DNA of 64,000 nt from Armigeres subalbatus (taxonomy: Eukaryota; Arthropoda; Insecta; Diptera; Culicidae): the NCBI RefSeq assembly GCF_024139115.2, contig NC_085141.1, positions 241,419,047 through 241,483,046 of the forward strand, in the 5' to 3' direction. The position numbers and the translations under genes were made by a program. Positions 10,853 to 19,827 of this stretch are shown here, one piece after another (position 1 is the first letter of the stretch; each line of letters opens with the position of its first letter). A model generated the notes under the pieces. The model worked only from the letters and a program-made list of their open reading frames with translations. It did not search any database and was not told the origin of the DNA.

Positions 10853-11213
10853 TAGCCTTTTTATACGAAAAGGCTGTATGTTCGCTCCAAAACCAAACTT
10901 TTACAGAAGGCCTGAGACCCATAGTGTTATATACCAATCGATTCAGCTCGACGAACTGAGATGATGTCTCTGTCTCTCCCACTTCATACGGGAGTTTGCA
11001 GAAAGACGGTCATGAGATTTATATCATAACAAATATTGCCCTCCGCTCGCTTCAGTTCAACTAACATCCACAAGTGATATCCTTAAAATATATGACTGGG
11101 TGAAATAAAACAGGGTTATGTACGTCAAAAAGATTGGAAAAGGAACCAACAATGTCGAAATTCTTATTAGCATATTGTAGATCAAGCTGAAAACCGAACC
11201 TAGGTCCCGCGAA

Positions 11214-11322
11214 ATCGCATTTTCTCGCATTTCCGGATGTTGCAACTGCATCGCGAGTAGTGCGCAACTGTGCCATAGTCGGGCACCACTCGCGATGCAG
11301 TTGCGACATCCGGAAATGGGAC
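11214..11322. repeat. Hairpin inserted in the tail of copy B
   Basis: CATTTCCGGATGTTGCAACT and its reverse complement AGTTGCGACATCCGGAAATG form arms of about 38 bp (11219-11256 and 11283-11320), including ATCGCGAGTAGTGC. The equivalent place in copy A (~4865) lacks it, so it behaves as an insertion or a local foldback. Confidence 0.75.
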
Positions 11323-11493
11323 AAAATATGATTTTCGGTTTTCAACTGGATCTACAATATCTTTGCCATAAATAATCTGATTTTCATTGTCTTTTTTACT
11401 CCTAGCCACTAGCTCATCTTTTTTCAAGCACACACATTTTACGAAGGTCGAGAAAGGCACCATCACCGCTAGGTGGATTAATCTGGGTTTTTT

Positions 11494-11762
11494 CTAAGCA
11501 ATGGAGGGCGAATCTATTTAACAGACTTCCTAGGACGTCCAGGAAGTGCGGGGTTAGGGACCACCTCCAACAGCAAACGAGGGAGGCAGGACTACATCCC
11601 CGATCCGCTAAACCGTTTCCATTGGAATCGATTGTTTCCAATGGAAACGGTTTAGCGGGTCGGGGATGTAGTCCTGCCTCCCTCGGTGATCCCTAACCCC
11701 GCACTTCCTGGTCAACCCAGGATGTCTGTTGAGCAGATTCCCCCTCCATTGCTTAGGAAAAA
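11494..11762. repeat. 269-bp palindrome
   Basis: An inverted repeat with arms of about 130 bp and its centre near 11633. Matching blocks include AGCAATGGAGGGCGAATC against GATTCCCCCTCCATTGCT, GTGCGGGGTTAGGGA against TCCCTAACCCCGCAC, and AACCGTTTCCATTGGA against TCCAATGGAAACGGTT. The arms differ by a few substitutions and small indels. It lies exactly between the end of satellite element copy B and the 3' flank of the R1-like fragment. Confidence 0.88.
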
Positions 11763-12326
11763 AAAAAAACCGTCTCCATTGCCGCCAAGCCCATCGCCCC
11801 TTCGGTACAACCAGAAAGTAATGCTTAAAAGTGGGGCCAGTGCACAACGCACCCTCTAGGTTAGCTGCGTGTCCTTGCAGCACCGAACATCGTGACTCGC
11901 TTTTTTAGAAGAACACCATGGTATCGTGCCAGCGCATTGCCGGCTTTCCAGGTGGTCTTACCACGCCCTATGTCCTCGGAAGGTGGGAAGGGTCGACTTC
12001 ACGCCTGCTTCCTTCTGCACGACTGGTATCAAGAATGATGATGCCGCGTGTACCCCAAATTGACCTTTCTGCGATAGGGCCTATTTGCCAGCACACAGAG
12101 GAACTTACCGGCGCGGTGCCTACGCCTGCCTCAGCCTTGACGAGGACCCCTTTCGGTCCTCGGGCTCGAAACCCGCCCGGTTGACCGACACCGCGAAAGC
12201 GACGATACCATGTTGTTCTTCGCGTGGCCACTTGTTCGATAAAAGGATCGAGTTCGACCACAGGGCACCGGTATGACCCATGAAGCCTACTCCGAACCCT
12301 TGGACCACCTCTTATTTGCGCCAGAA
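11763..12326 (-). mobile_element. Likely 3' untranslated part of an R1-like LINE
   Basis: A GC-rich segment directly downstream, on the minus strand, of the R1-like ORF2 end. No stop-free conserved frame is recognised. A 12-base A-run at 11758-11770 on the plus strand reads as T-run on the element strand, so it is not a poly(A) tail. The assignment rests on adjacency and GC-rich composition. Confidence 0.5.
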
Positions 12327-12608
12327 TTAGGCATTCCTCGAGTCCACGCACCACCTTCTGTGTAGCTCCGAGACGATTTGGATGATAGCCGATAAAATGG
12401 CGTTCCAGCCACCTTCATCTTTAGACATCCTCCGGACTAGGTTGTCCGGGGTAGTGTCCAGACCACATGTGGCAAGCATGTGGTCACGCATTGTGCGAAA
12501 ACGCGGGCACACGAACAACACGTGTTCCGCCGTTTCCTCTAAACCTGCGCACATCGGTGTAAATACTGTCTGAAGCAACCATGGCCTGTAAGGACCTGGG
12601 TCAGGTGG
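12327..12608 (-). pseudogene. C-terminal fragment of R1-clade-like ORF2
   Basis: The last ~93 codons of a non-LTR retrotransposon ORF2. Visible motifs are a C-x(8)-H-x(5)-C-like zinc cluster (MCAGLEETAEHVLFVCPRF), followed by a Leu/Trp-rich end (GGWNAILSAI, ELHRRW). This is the cysteine-containing tail that follows the reverse transcriptase in R1-type LINEs. Everything upstream (endonuclease and RT) is missing. The open frame runs on beyond 12608 into CACT-tract DNA, which is not part of the protein. The break at 12608 is either the truncated insertion end or the edge of the inverted ACCCCGAA element. R1 clade is the best guess; a Jockey-like source is possible. Confidence 0.6.
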
Positions 12609-12995
12609 AAAGTGATTGAGTAAGAGTGAGTAAGCGAATGAGTAAGAGTGAGTGAGTGAGTAAGAGTAAGTAAGTGAGTTAGAGTGAGTGAGTAATAGAA
12701 AGTGAGTGTCTGAATGAGAGTGAGTGATTGAGTGAAGAGTGAGAGAATAAGTGAGTGTGAGTGAGTAACAGAGTGAATGAATGATTAGGAGCGAGTAAGT
12801 GAAAGTGAGTGAGTAAGAATGAGTGCATGAGTAAAAGTGAGTGAGTGAGCGAGTAATAGTAAGTAAGTAGTAAGAATGAGCGAGTGAGTAAGAGTGAGCA
12901 AGATTGATTGTGTAAGTAAAAATGAGTGAGTGAATAAAAGAGAGTGACTGATTGAAAGCAGTTCTGCAATTTCTCCATTTGAATGAGAGAAAGAA
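12609..12995 (-). repeat. CACT tract, inverted copy
   Basis: GAGTGAGTAAGAGTGAGTG words on a 4-bp register, the reverse complement of the tract at 7605-8215. The two lie about 4.4 kb apart and could pair in a transcript. Confidence 0.92.
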
Positions 12996-13029
12996 TGAGC
13001 AAAGAATGAAAAGCATGCCTCATACAACA

Positions 13030-13300
13030 CAAACGCATAAAGAATGCATTATTTCCTCTGTGTGCCTTGTACCTGGCATTATCTCCTCTGTGTCTTGGAA
13101 GTAAAAAAGGATTAATTTAAAGAAGGAATTATCTCCTCTGATCACCTTATACCGGGCAAGCGCATAAAGAAGGCATTATATCCTCTGTGTGTCTGGTAGC
13201 GAACAAACGCGTTCATTTAAAGAAGGTATAATCTTCTCTGTTCGCCTTAAACCGGGTAAGCGCGTTCATTTGAAGAAAGCATTATCTCCACTTCAAACAC
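13030..13300 (-). repeat. 53-bp minisatellite, inverted, about 4-5 units
   Basis: Units include GAAGGCATTATATCCTCTGT and CGCCTTAAACCGGGTAAGCG, the reverse complement of the 6900-7515 unit, with more divergence. Confidence 0.8.
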
Positions 13301-13559
13301 ATCCTATTGAAAGAGACATTATCACCCCTTACTATATTTTGTAGAATAGTAGTTGTCCTGGTAATAATGGGGTGGTATGACAATTTTATTTAATTACTTG
13401 AAAAATCTTCATTGTTGGTTTAACACTTGGTTAAATTTTCAATGCGTTTTTCCAAGTAACTTTAACTCTTTTTTATTCTTTGCAAAGATTGTCTTTCTGG
13501 ATACATCAATATCTGTGAGTTTGAAAAATGATATTGGAAAGCTACAGATTCGAAATGTT

Positions 13560-13672
13560 TTAGGGGTACTGCCCTTTCGGGGTAATGGACTTCGGGGTAG
13601 TGTCCCTTTCGGGGTACTGTCCTATTCGGGGTAGTGGCCTTCGGGGTAATGTAATTCGGGGTACTGGGGTGG
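13560..13672 (-). repeat. ACCCCGAA phrase array, inverted
   Basis: TTCGGGGTAATGGAC, TTCGGGGTAGTGTCCC and TTCGGGGTACTGTCC repeated; minus-strand orientation relative to 6060-6470. Confidence 0.88.
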
Positions 13673-13844
13673 AGCCGTTGATAATGTCTTCTTTAAAAGA
13701 ACTCGTCTGCCCGGTAAAAGGCGAAGGGAGGGGTAACGCCTTTTTTAAATAGATGCACCTGCCCGGTATAAGCCTTCTGGCCCGGTCTAGGAAATTTATC
13801 GATAAACAATTTCCCGACTGTTTAAGGCATAAAAGTTTCAACGT

Positions 13845-13930
13845 GTCAATCTCGTGTTATACGAATGCAAAAAAAATGGTAACTTGGTTTAGAAATCTTG
13901 CAGGTAATAATTGTGAAAGTGCTGAATGAA
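13845..13930 (+). mobile_element. SINE 3' fragment (35322-35708 family)
   Basis: Matches the middle to 3' part of the SINE at 35322-35708: TATACGAATGCAAAAA, ATGGTAACTTGG, TTAGAAATCTTGCAGG, GTGAAAGTGCTGAATGAAC. The tRNA-like head and the GAAGAA tail are absent. Confidence 0.65.
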
Positions 13931-13944
13931 CTATTATTATCAAT

Positions 13945-14300
13945 ATTCCGTGAAATGGTGCATTCCGCGAAATGGTGCATTCCGCCAAAGGTCATTCGGC
14001 GAAAAGGTACAATCCGCCAAATTTTTCGAAATGTTCAACCACGAAAATGAATTCCGCGAAATAGTTTTCGGTGAAATGTTATATTATCTTATAACTAATG
14101 TTATATCTGTCATATTTAGATACTAGCTTTCTGGTATTTGCTATAGATCATTTTTGAACAAATGTCATTTTGGAGGAAAAAAGGTCTTTTTTGGATTGAT
14201 TTTCTGGCAAATGATAATTTCATGAAAATATTTTTTCCGCGAATATGTTATTTTCGGAGAAATGATATTTTTAGGGAAATGTTATTTCCGGTAAAGTATC
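13945..14300 (+). repeat. Phrase array, CCGCGAAATGG word family
   Basis: Phrases such as GTGCATTCCGCGAAATG, GTGCATTCCGCCAAAGG, TCATTCGGCGAAAAGG and TACAATCCGCCAAA. It decays toward 14300 (TTTCCGCGAATATG, TTCGGAGAAATG). Orientation is opposite to 5540-5790. Confidence 0.75.
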
Positions 14301-14877
14301 ACATGTATAAATATTTTGCACTGAAATATCAAGAGAAGATCATGTTATGCTATTGGTAATAAGTCATTTAAGTCTGTTCTTATCCATAGCATATCTTGAT
14401 ATTTAAATGATTAAATTTGTGATATTGTTGCCTGTTTTTATCTCTTATATAAATCAAGTCCATATCAGGTTTTGTTATTCATGGTTCATGGCTTCTGCCC
14501 GGGCAGAGAGGGCGTTCCCAGCGTTCCCAGGTGAGAGTGCGATCTCAATATATTGAAGTAAATATTGATGGAAATCAGAAAAGTTTGATATTCTTTTCAA
14601 TATTTCTCTTCATCTTCCCCCGCAGTTTGTCCACAGGAGTCGACGACGGTTGAGTGTGTGCGTGTTTTGTGTTATACCGCTAATTGATTCGTAGTAGTTC
14701 AAGAAAAAAAAAAAATTTTTCTTCAGCTACGGCCACGCCGGATAATCAGTGAAAATATTGAAGAAAAGTTTGATGAAAGGTTTGAAGAGAAAAGTATTGT
14801 CAATATATCTCTCGTCTGGGGTCTGCTTTAGATTCACTTTCACAGCTCATTAAGCAATGATTTTAACGGAGAAGGGC
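14301..14877. other. No gene seen; small inverted repeat
   Basis: AT-rich and non-coding. AAATATCAAGAGAAGATCAT near 14325 pairs loosely with ATAGCATATCTTGATATTT near 14386. A GC-rich patch with GCGTTCCCAGCGTTCCCAG occurs at 14510-14530. I recognise no family. Confidence 0.35.
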
Positions 14878-15090
14878 CGTTTAGCCGAATACCATTTAGC
14901 CGAATGCCACTAGGCCGAAAGTTGTTTGGCCGAATATACCCTTTGGCCGAACAGACCATTAGGCCGAAAGTTATTTGGCGGAAAGGGTCGTTTAGCCGAA
15001 ATGGTCAAATGGCCGAAAAAGTAATTTGACCGAAATAGTAATTTACCCTTTCGGCCTAATGTTTGTTCGGCCTAGTGGCATTTATCCCAA
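14878..15090. mobile_element. Small foldback of GGCCGAA phrases
   Basis: Plus-strand phrases (GGCCGTTTAGCCGAATACC, GCCACTAGGCCGAAAG, TTGTTTGGCCGAATA) run to ~15040. Inverted phrases (CTTTCGGCCTAATG, TTCGGCCTAGTGGCATT) follow at 15046-15088 with almost no core. This is the core-less form of the element at 36320-38100. Confidence 0.75.
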
Positions 15091-15689
15091 TTGGTTTCGG
15101 CCATGACCCTTTCCCGATTTTTACATTAGAAGGTTGTCAATACAACCGATTTTTTTACACGGGGGATAAAAAAAACTGTTTAAAATTCGAAAACCCGTGT
15201 AAAAAAAGTTTTATGATTTCTCGACAAATCATGCAAAATGGAGCAATTCGGTACAAATTTTGTATGTGGAAAAATTCGTTTAAAAACTGAACCGGGTATA
15301 AATATTACTCTTCACCAAAAAGTCCATATCAAAAATTTTTTTTCTGATGTTCACAAATACTGGTATTATGTCGGTTTTGCCGGTATTACACGCCGGTGTA
15401 TTTGCTGTGCGCGCGCCCGCGTGGCTTCGGCGTGTATTATTTTGACAGATCAAAGTGACATTTCAAAAACTCAAATATCCACCTAATAGTTGCACTCACA
15501 GAATAAATTTTATTTGAAGTTAAAAATTGTGAAAAATAAAAAAGCAGATTTCTTGCCAACTGTGTAGGGCATCTCTGTGAGTATGCTGCAGAATCTATTT
15601 TATCCTCAGATTTTCTTCGCATAACAATGATTTCCCTTAATTAAATTGACTTCCTGTAGTGGCGCATCCCATTAGAAATATAGGTGTCT
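15091..15689. other. No gene seen
   Basis: Mixed AT-rich sequence with an internal pair GATTTTTTTACACGGGGG and CCCGTGTAAAAAAAGTT near 15150-15210. I can place it in no family with confidence. Confidence 0.35.
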
Positions 15690-15692
15690 ATG

Positions 15693-16757
15693 AAAAAAGG
15701 TCGAAAGGTAAAGGGCCAAAAGGACAAAGAGTCGAAAGGACAAAATGTCGAAAAAACATAATATCAGAAGCGACGAAAGAGAAGAAAGGAGGGAGAAGAA
15801 AAAAGGTAGAAGAGGAAGAAGCAAGACGAAAGAAGGATTAAAAAAAAAAAAGAAAGAAGACCGAAGAGGAAAGTAGGAAGAAAGAAGAAGAAAGAAGAAA
15901 GGTTCCTTCTAAATTATGTTTCTTCTTTTCAGGAAGAAGTAAGATATAAGAAGGCAGAAGAAAGGAAGAAGATGGAAGAAGGAAGAAGAAATAAAAGGAA
16001 GAAGAAATAAAGAAAGAAGAAGAAAGGAAAAGGGAAAAAAAGAAGCAATAAAAAGGAAGAAGAAAGAAGAAATAAGTAAGAAGGTAGGAATGAAAAATGG
16101 AGAAAAAAGAAGACAAAAGGAGTGAGAATGAAGAATAAAGATGAAAGAAGAAAGAAGGAAGGCAGAAGAAAGAGAAGGAAGAAGGAAGAAAGAAAAAATA
16201 AAGAGAAAGGAGCACGGAAAAATTACAAGGAAGAAGTAGGAAGAAAAACAGAAAAAGGTTAGTCTTCTTCTTTTTCCTATGAGTATGAAAGAAGGAAAAA
16301 GGAAGATGGCAGAAGTAAGAATAAAGTGAGAGATGATGAAAAAAGTGAGAAAGAAGAAGAAAAATGGAACAAAGAGAAATAAGAAAGAAGAATTAAGAGA
16401 GAAGGAAGAAAAAAAAAGAAAGAAGGAAGAATGAATAAAGAAGAAGCCAGAAGGAAGTAGAAGATGTAAGATGTTAGAAGGAAGAAGGATGAAAGAAAGT
16501 AATTAAAAGAGATAAAGGAGGTACGAAGAAGAAATAAGAAGAAGAAAGAAAAAGGAAGAAGATTTTTTTTCCTACCTTTTGCATATTTCGATCTTTTGTC
16601 CCTCTCTACGGAGTGTCCTCTCAGTATTTTGATCCTATCGACCTTTTGTCCCTTTTGAACATTTTTCTCTTCGACCTTTTGTATTTCGACGTTTCGTTCC
16701 GTCGACCTTTTGTCTTTCAGCCTTTCGTCTTTCGACCTTTTGTGCCTAATCCAATGT
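15693..16757. mobile_element. Foldback-like element with GTCGAAAGG phrases and a polypurine core
   Basis: The left end (15693-15755) reads GGTCGAAAGGTAAAGG, GACAAAGAGTCGAAAGG. The right end (16570-16757) is the inverted equivalent (TCGACCTTTTGTCCC, TTCGACCTTTTGTGCC) and is longer. The ~800-bp core (15756-16565) is a GAAGAAAGAAGG-type polypurine tract. The layout (inverted phrase arrays around a strand-asymmetric core) matches 36320-38100. Confidence 0.7.
15756..16565 (+). repeat. Polypurine (GAAGAA)-type tract
   Basis: Almost all A and G on the plus strand, with no fixed period. The minus-strand reading frames (Ser/Phe/Leu-rich) are compositional. Confidence 0.93.
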
Positions 16758-16932
16758 ATAGCACCGCTATGGGAACCGAAGGCTTTCTCCTCCACTAGAA
16801 GAACAGTGTACCCGTTAGTGGTGTAAGCTATTCTTGGTAGTTGTTTTCAAAATCTAACTATAAAACTTTATATATATCCCAAATAAACTTTTGTATTTTA
16901 AATTACATAAGCATAACACTCTAAAAGCTTAC
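16758..16932 (-). other. Start of the intron after the phospholipase B1-like exon
   Basis: AT-rich. On the minus strand it follows the splice donor at 16932. The intron continues leftward into the polypurine foldback-like element. Confidence 0.5.
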
Positions 16933-17245
16933 CTGGTCTCAACTTGTGCACGCTGGACGGCGGCTCTCGACTTTTCCCCATAGAAGTATCACAGGGAAAG
17001 GGCGCACTTTCCGGAACAGGTGTTTGAAGGAAATCTCCTCTCGTTTTCAGCCCTGTACGACCGGCCATCATCATGGTGATGTTCCGGTACAGGTGGAAGA
17101 ACAACCGCCACTCGGTGTTGTCGAAGACGGTCGGTTTAAACGCACTGAGCTGGGCTTCCACCTTCCAGCGGTGAAATTTATTCTCCTGGCACATCAACAT
17201 CAGCAGGATCAGAAAGATGTTCAACGACATCTGGGCGAGCCACAT
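16933..17245 (-). CDS. Phospholipase B1-like (GDSL/SGNH lipase), first coding exon
   Basis: This is the best candidate host exon. Translation from the ATG at 17245 gives 104 codons plus one base. It begins with a hydrophobic signal-like segment (MWLAQMSLNIFLILLMLMCQ) and is followed by a polar stretch. It closes with FPCDTSMGKSREPPSSVHKL and then RP. An FPC...PxSVHxLRPxD block just before the GDSL motif is characteristic of phospholipase B1 family lipases, which are secreted or membrane-bound and cleave ester bonds of phospholipids and glycerides. The exon ends in CCAG|GTAAGC, a consensus donor, and the phase-1 G would supply the expected Asp. The start context GAAGATGTGG is acceptable. The catalytic GDS exon is not found to the left, so either the intron exceeds 16.9 kb or the gene is broken. 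Confidence 0.72.
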
Positions 17246-18564
17246 CTTCTTTCTTCTCTTTGTTGTGTGTAATTGCTGTATACGATCGATGTAACACTAA
17301 TTCACTGGATCAGCATCACTGGCGAATCACTTGCACACCTTATCGCTGTTTGAACCTGGAGCATTTCTCTTCTTCACATCATTTAGCCTAATAATCGTTG
17401 TGTTGATGGTTCTCGAACACACAAAACGCTTTTGCTGGACAACAATTAAAGAAAATAAATGGATTCGGATTTGTTGACTTATGTGTTAAATGAAACGAAT
17501 GTCCATATTTTTAAGAATTACAATAAAAATGACAAGTTACCACAATTTCTCGTTATCATATAAGTTGCCGTGCCATGCAACTTCATCAATGTGCTGTTTC
17601 AAATTATATGGTTCATTTAGTAAATTAACGTTTTCGTGCCATTATGGTAATGAGCGGTGGAAACGACTATCGCCAATCAATCACTAGTTTTATGTACCTT
17701 GCAACATAGTTGAACCAAGCTGCACTACAACAGCTCATCTCTCGTTAAGCGTCTGTATTTTGCAAACCTCTTCACAGTAAACCTCCAGTATCCACTTTTG
17801 GGCTCACCTGCCAGGTAACCGCTAATTCCAGTTGCACAGTCAAAAGCCCAAATCTACGTCAGCGCTGCGCTGGAATGACGGCCAATCCAAATTACTTTTC
17901 GAGCAGCACAACAGTTCACATCAAGACAAAAAAAAGCGCGCGCAATGTTTGAACGGTTATTTTGCTTGTGATCATGATCTCTGCTTCAAACCTTCACTTG
18001 ACCACGTGGTGATGTTCGGCTTTTTTCATATATTTGCTGAAATCTGCGGCGGTTGACTAATAAACATGGCCAATTGACATAAGTTCACTAAGAACTGTGA
18101 TTTGTAACCCACTGGCTGGATTGAGGTACCTACAGTTTGTTTAGGGTTTGAAGTGATTTTTGGATGAGGTAAATCTGCGCGGGCTGAAAGAACTTACTTA
18201 AGCATTCTTTGGAAGAGTGGTGCTCCATCAAATGCCGGCTTAGTGTAGGTCATGAATCATTCGAGTTTTCTCATTTATTTTGCATCGTGTTTTATCACTC
18301 CACTTATCATCTTTAATGAAATTTGCGACTGCATAAGTCAATGAGTGCGAGATCTCCTACATGAGTCTTACGACTCATAACCATAGATTCAAATTAAAAA
18401 TACTTTAAACGTTGGTTTTTCAACATTTTCATATGCGAACATTGCGTATGATAGATGAATCACAGTAAGGTAATGCGGCAAGCATATTGTAAGGAAACGT
18501 TGGGATTTTGGACCACTGAGAAGTTTTGCCGTATTTGTTTGAGAAACTGCATGTGTTACATTTT
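17246..18564 (-). promoter_or_regulatory. 5' flank of the phospholipase B1-like exon; nothing else recognised
   Basis: Contains the 5' untranslated sequence directly upstream of the start (ACACAACAAAGAGAAG on the minus strand). I see no clear TATA box. The rest is unique-looking AT-rich DNA without a supported gene. The regulatory role is inferred only from position. Confidence 0.3.
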
Positions 18565-18945
18565 CGCGCCGCCAAGCGAATGAGTTCTAAACTAATTCTG
18601 CTTCCATATTTGGTATTACTACCCGAACAACTTTGTAGAAGACAGCAACATTCTCTATCTCACAGATTACGAAATATTTCTCCTTACAAGTAATTTCCAT
18701 ACACTAGATAGCCCCCCCAAGCGGTTGAAATCCAAACTAATTCTGCTTCCACATTGAATATTACCACCCGAACAACTTTGTAGAAGACGGCAACATTCTA
18801 ATTCTTACAGATTCCGATATATCTCACCTAAAAAATAATTCCTCATATACTAGCGCCACCAACCGGTTAATTTCCAAAATAAACTTTCCTCCATCCCAAT
18901 GGTTCTTACCTCCCGAACAACTTATGGCCAAAAGTTCTGAATTAC
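18565..18945. repeat. ~142-bp tandem repeat, 2.7 diverged copies
   Basis: AACTAATTCTGCTTCCA recurs at ~18591 and ~18733, with a decayed third copy at ~18875. ACCCGAACAACTTTGTAGAAG recurs in phase, and a gap such as GCCAAGCGAATGAGTTC or CCCAAGCGGTTGAAATCC precedes each unit. Non-coding. Confidence 0.75.
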
Positions 18946-19690
18946 ATATTTGGAAGCTTATCTAATTTTTTGAATATTTCCCAAAAATGTATCTATCATA
19001 CAGTTCCGAACTTTTTCCGTATCATACTTGAATCAGATTTAAATTACATTTTGTCTAGAACTGATGATGATGATGATGGTCCCGCCACATACCCCTACAA
19101 AGGTTTGAGCTAGACGATTTATCTTTAAGATAATTGATTGAATTTAATTTTTCAACAATTTAATCAGATTTGCAAAACAAAACAAAAACGATCTGATTAC
19201 CATCACAGATATAAATTTCATAACTTTCCATTACTATCCAGCAAAAATAATAAATGTAAAAACTGTTTAATTCATCTACAGATTCTCATAAGTATCAGTA
19301 GTGATGCTTCGAGTTCATAAAAATGCAAAACTTGTGATACCTCTCGCACAGATTTCAAAAGTTCCACCAAGAATCGCGTTTCATGTTATTACAAGTAACG
19401 TTAGCCACTCGAAAGCATCAATAATAATCTAATAAACTATGTCGTTGTCAACAAAATCAAAACTTGTGTTACCGCTCCGTCGATATCAAAAGTTTTGTCA
19501 TCAACCGCGGAAACCAAACTCTACTAGATAGCCTATTACTAATCCGCAGAATTATTGAAACAGCTGAAAAAGCGCAAGTCTTTACATAAATTTAAAAATC
19601 ATTCATATCTGCTTTACGCGCGTCAAACTTTTGTAGACTACACAAGAAAAAGGTCAAATTACAATTACGTCAATAAATATAAAATCCATC
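18946..19690. other. No gene seen; GATGATG run
   Basis: Contains GATGATGATGATGG near 19064. It lies just beyond the probable 3' end of the CR1/L2-like LINE. No coding frame of interest. Confidence 0.35.
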
Positions 19691-19827
19691 ATCATCATCG
19701 AGGCGAATAAAATAGTTTATTAGTGCCTCAATAATTGAAAAACACAATTGTCTAAACAGAATATCCGTAGGTCAAACTTCGTCAAGATACAATAATTAAT
19801 GATTTTAAAAGTCAACTAAGTAGCTGC

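Larger units (their letters stand above)
9515..11493 (+). mobile_element. Satellite-bearing element, copy B
   Basis: This appears to be a complete copy. The head at 9515-9712 has the GTATAC palindrome, CTCAGTTCGACGAATCGAG and (GT)n. Seven satellite monomers follow (near 9715, 9881, 10048, 10216, 10379, 10547 and 10708), then a second head variant (10856-10980) and the tail to CACCATCACCGCTAGGTGGA. Monomers here mostly carry GCAACAAGTTGC and CCTGTCCC, unlike the CAAATTGC and CCTTTCCC of copy A. Each array has therefore been homogenised separately. The loop of the tail palindrome carries an extra hairpin (about 11214-11322). Confidence 0.75.
12609..13790 (-). mobile_element. ACCCCGAA foldback-like element, copy 3 (inverted, partial)
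   Basis: Read on the minus strand it has the same order as 6060-8215: a phrase array (13560-13672), the inner AT-rich segment with a GTTTAA-containing block, the 53-bp minisatellite (13030-13300) and the CACT tract (12609-12995). The distal end is missing. Two further minisatellite units lie outside the array at 13680-13790. Confidence 0.6.
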
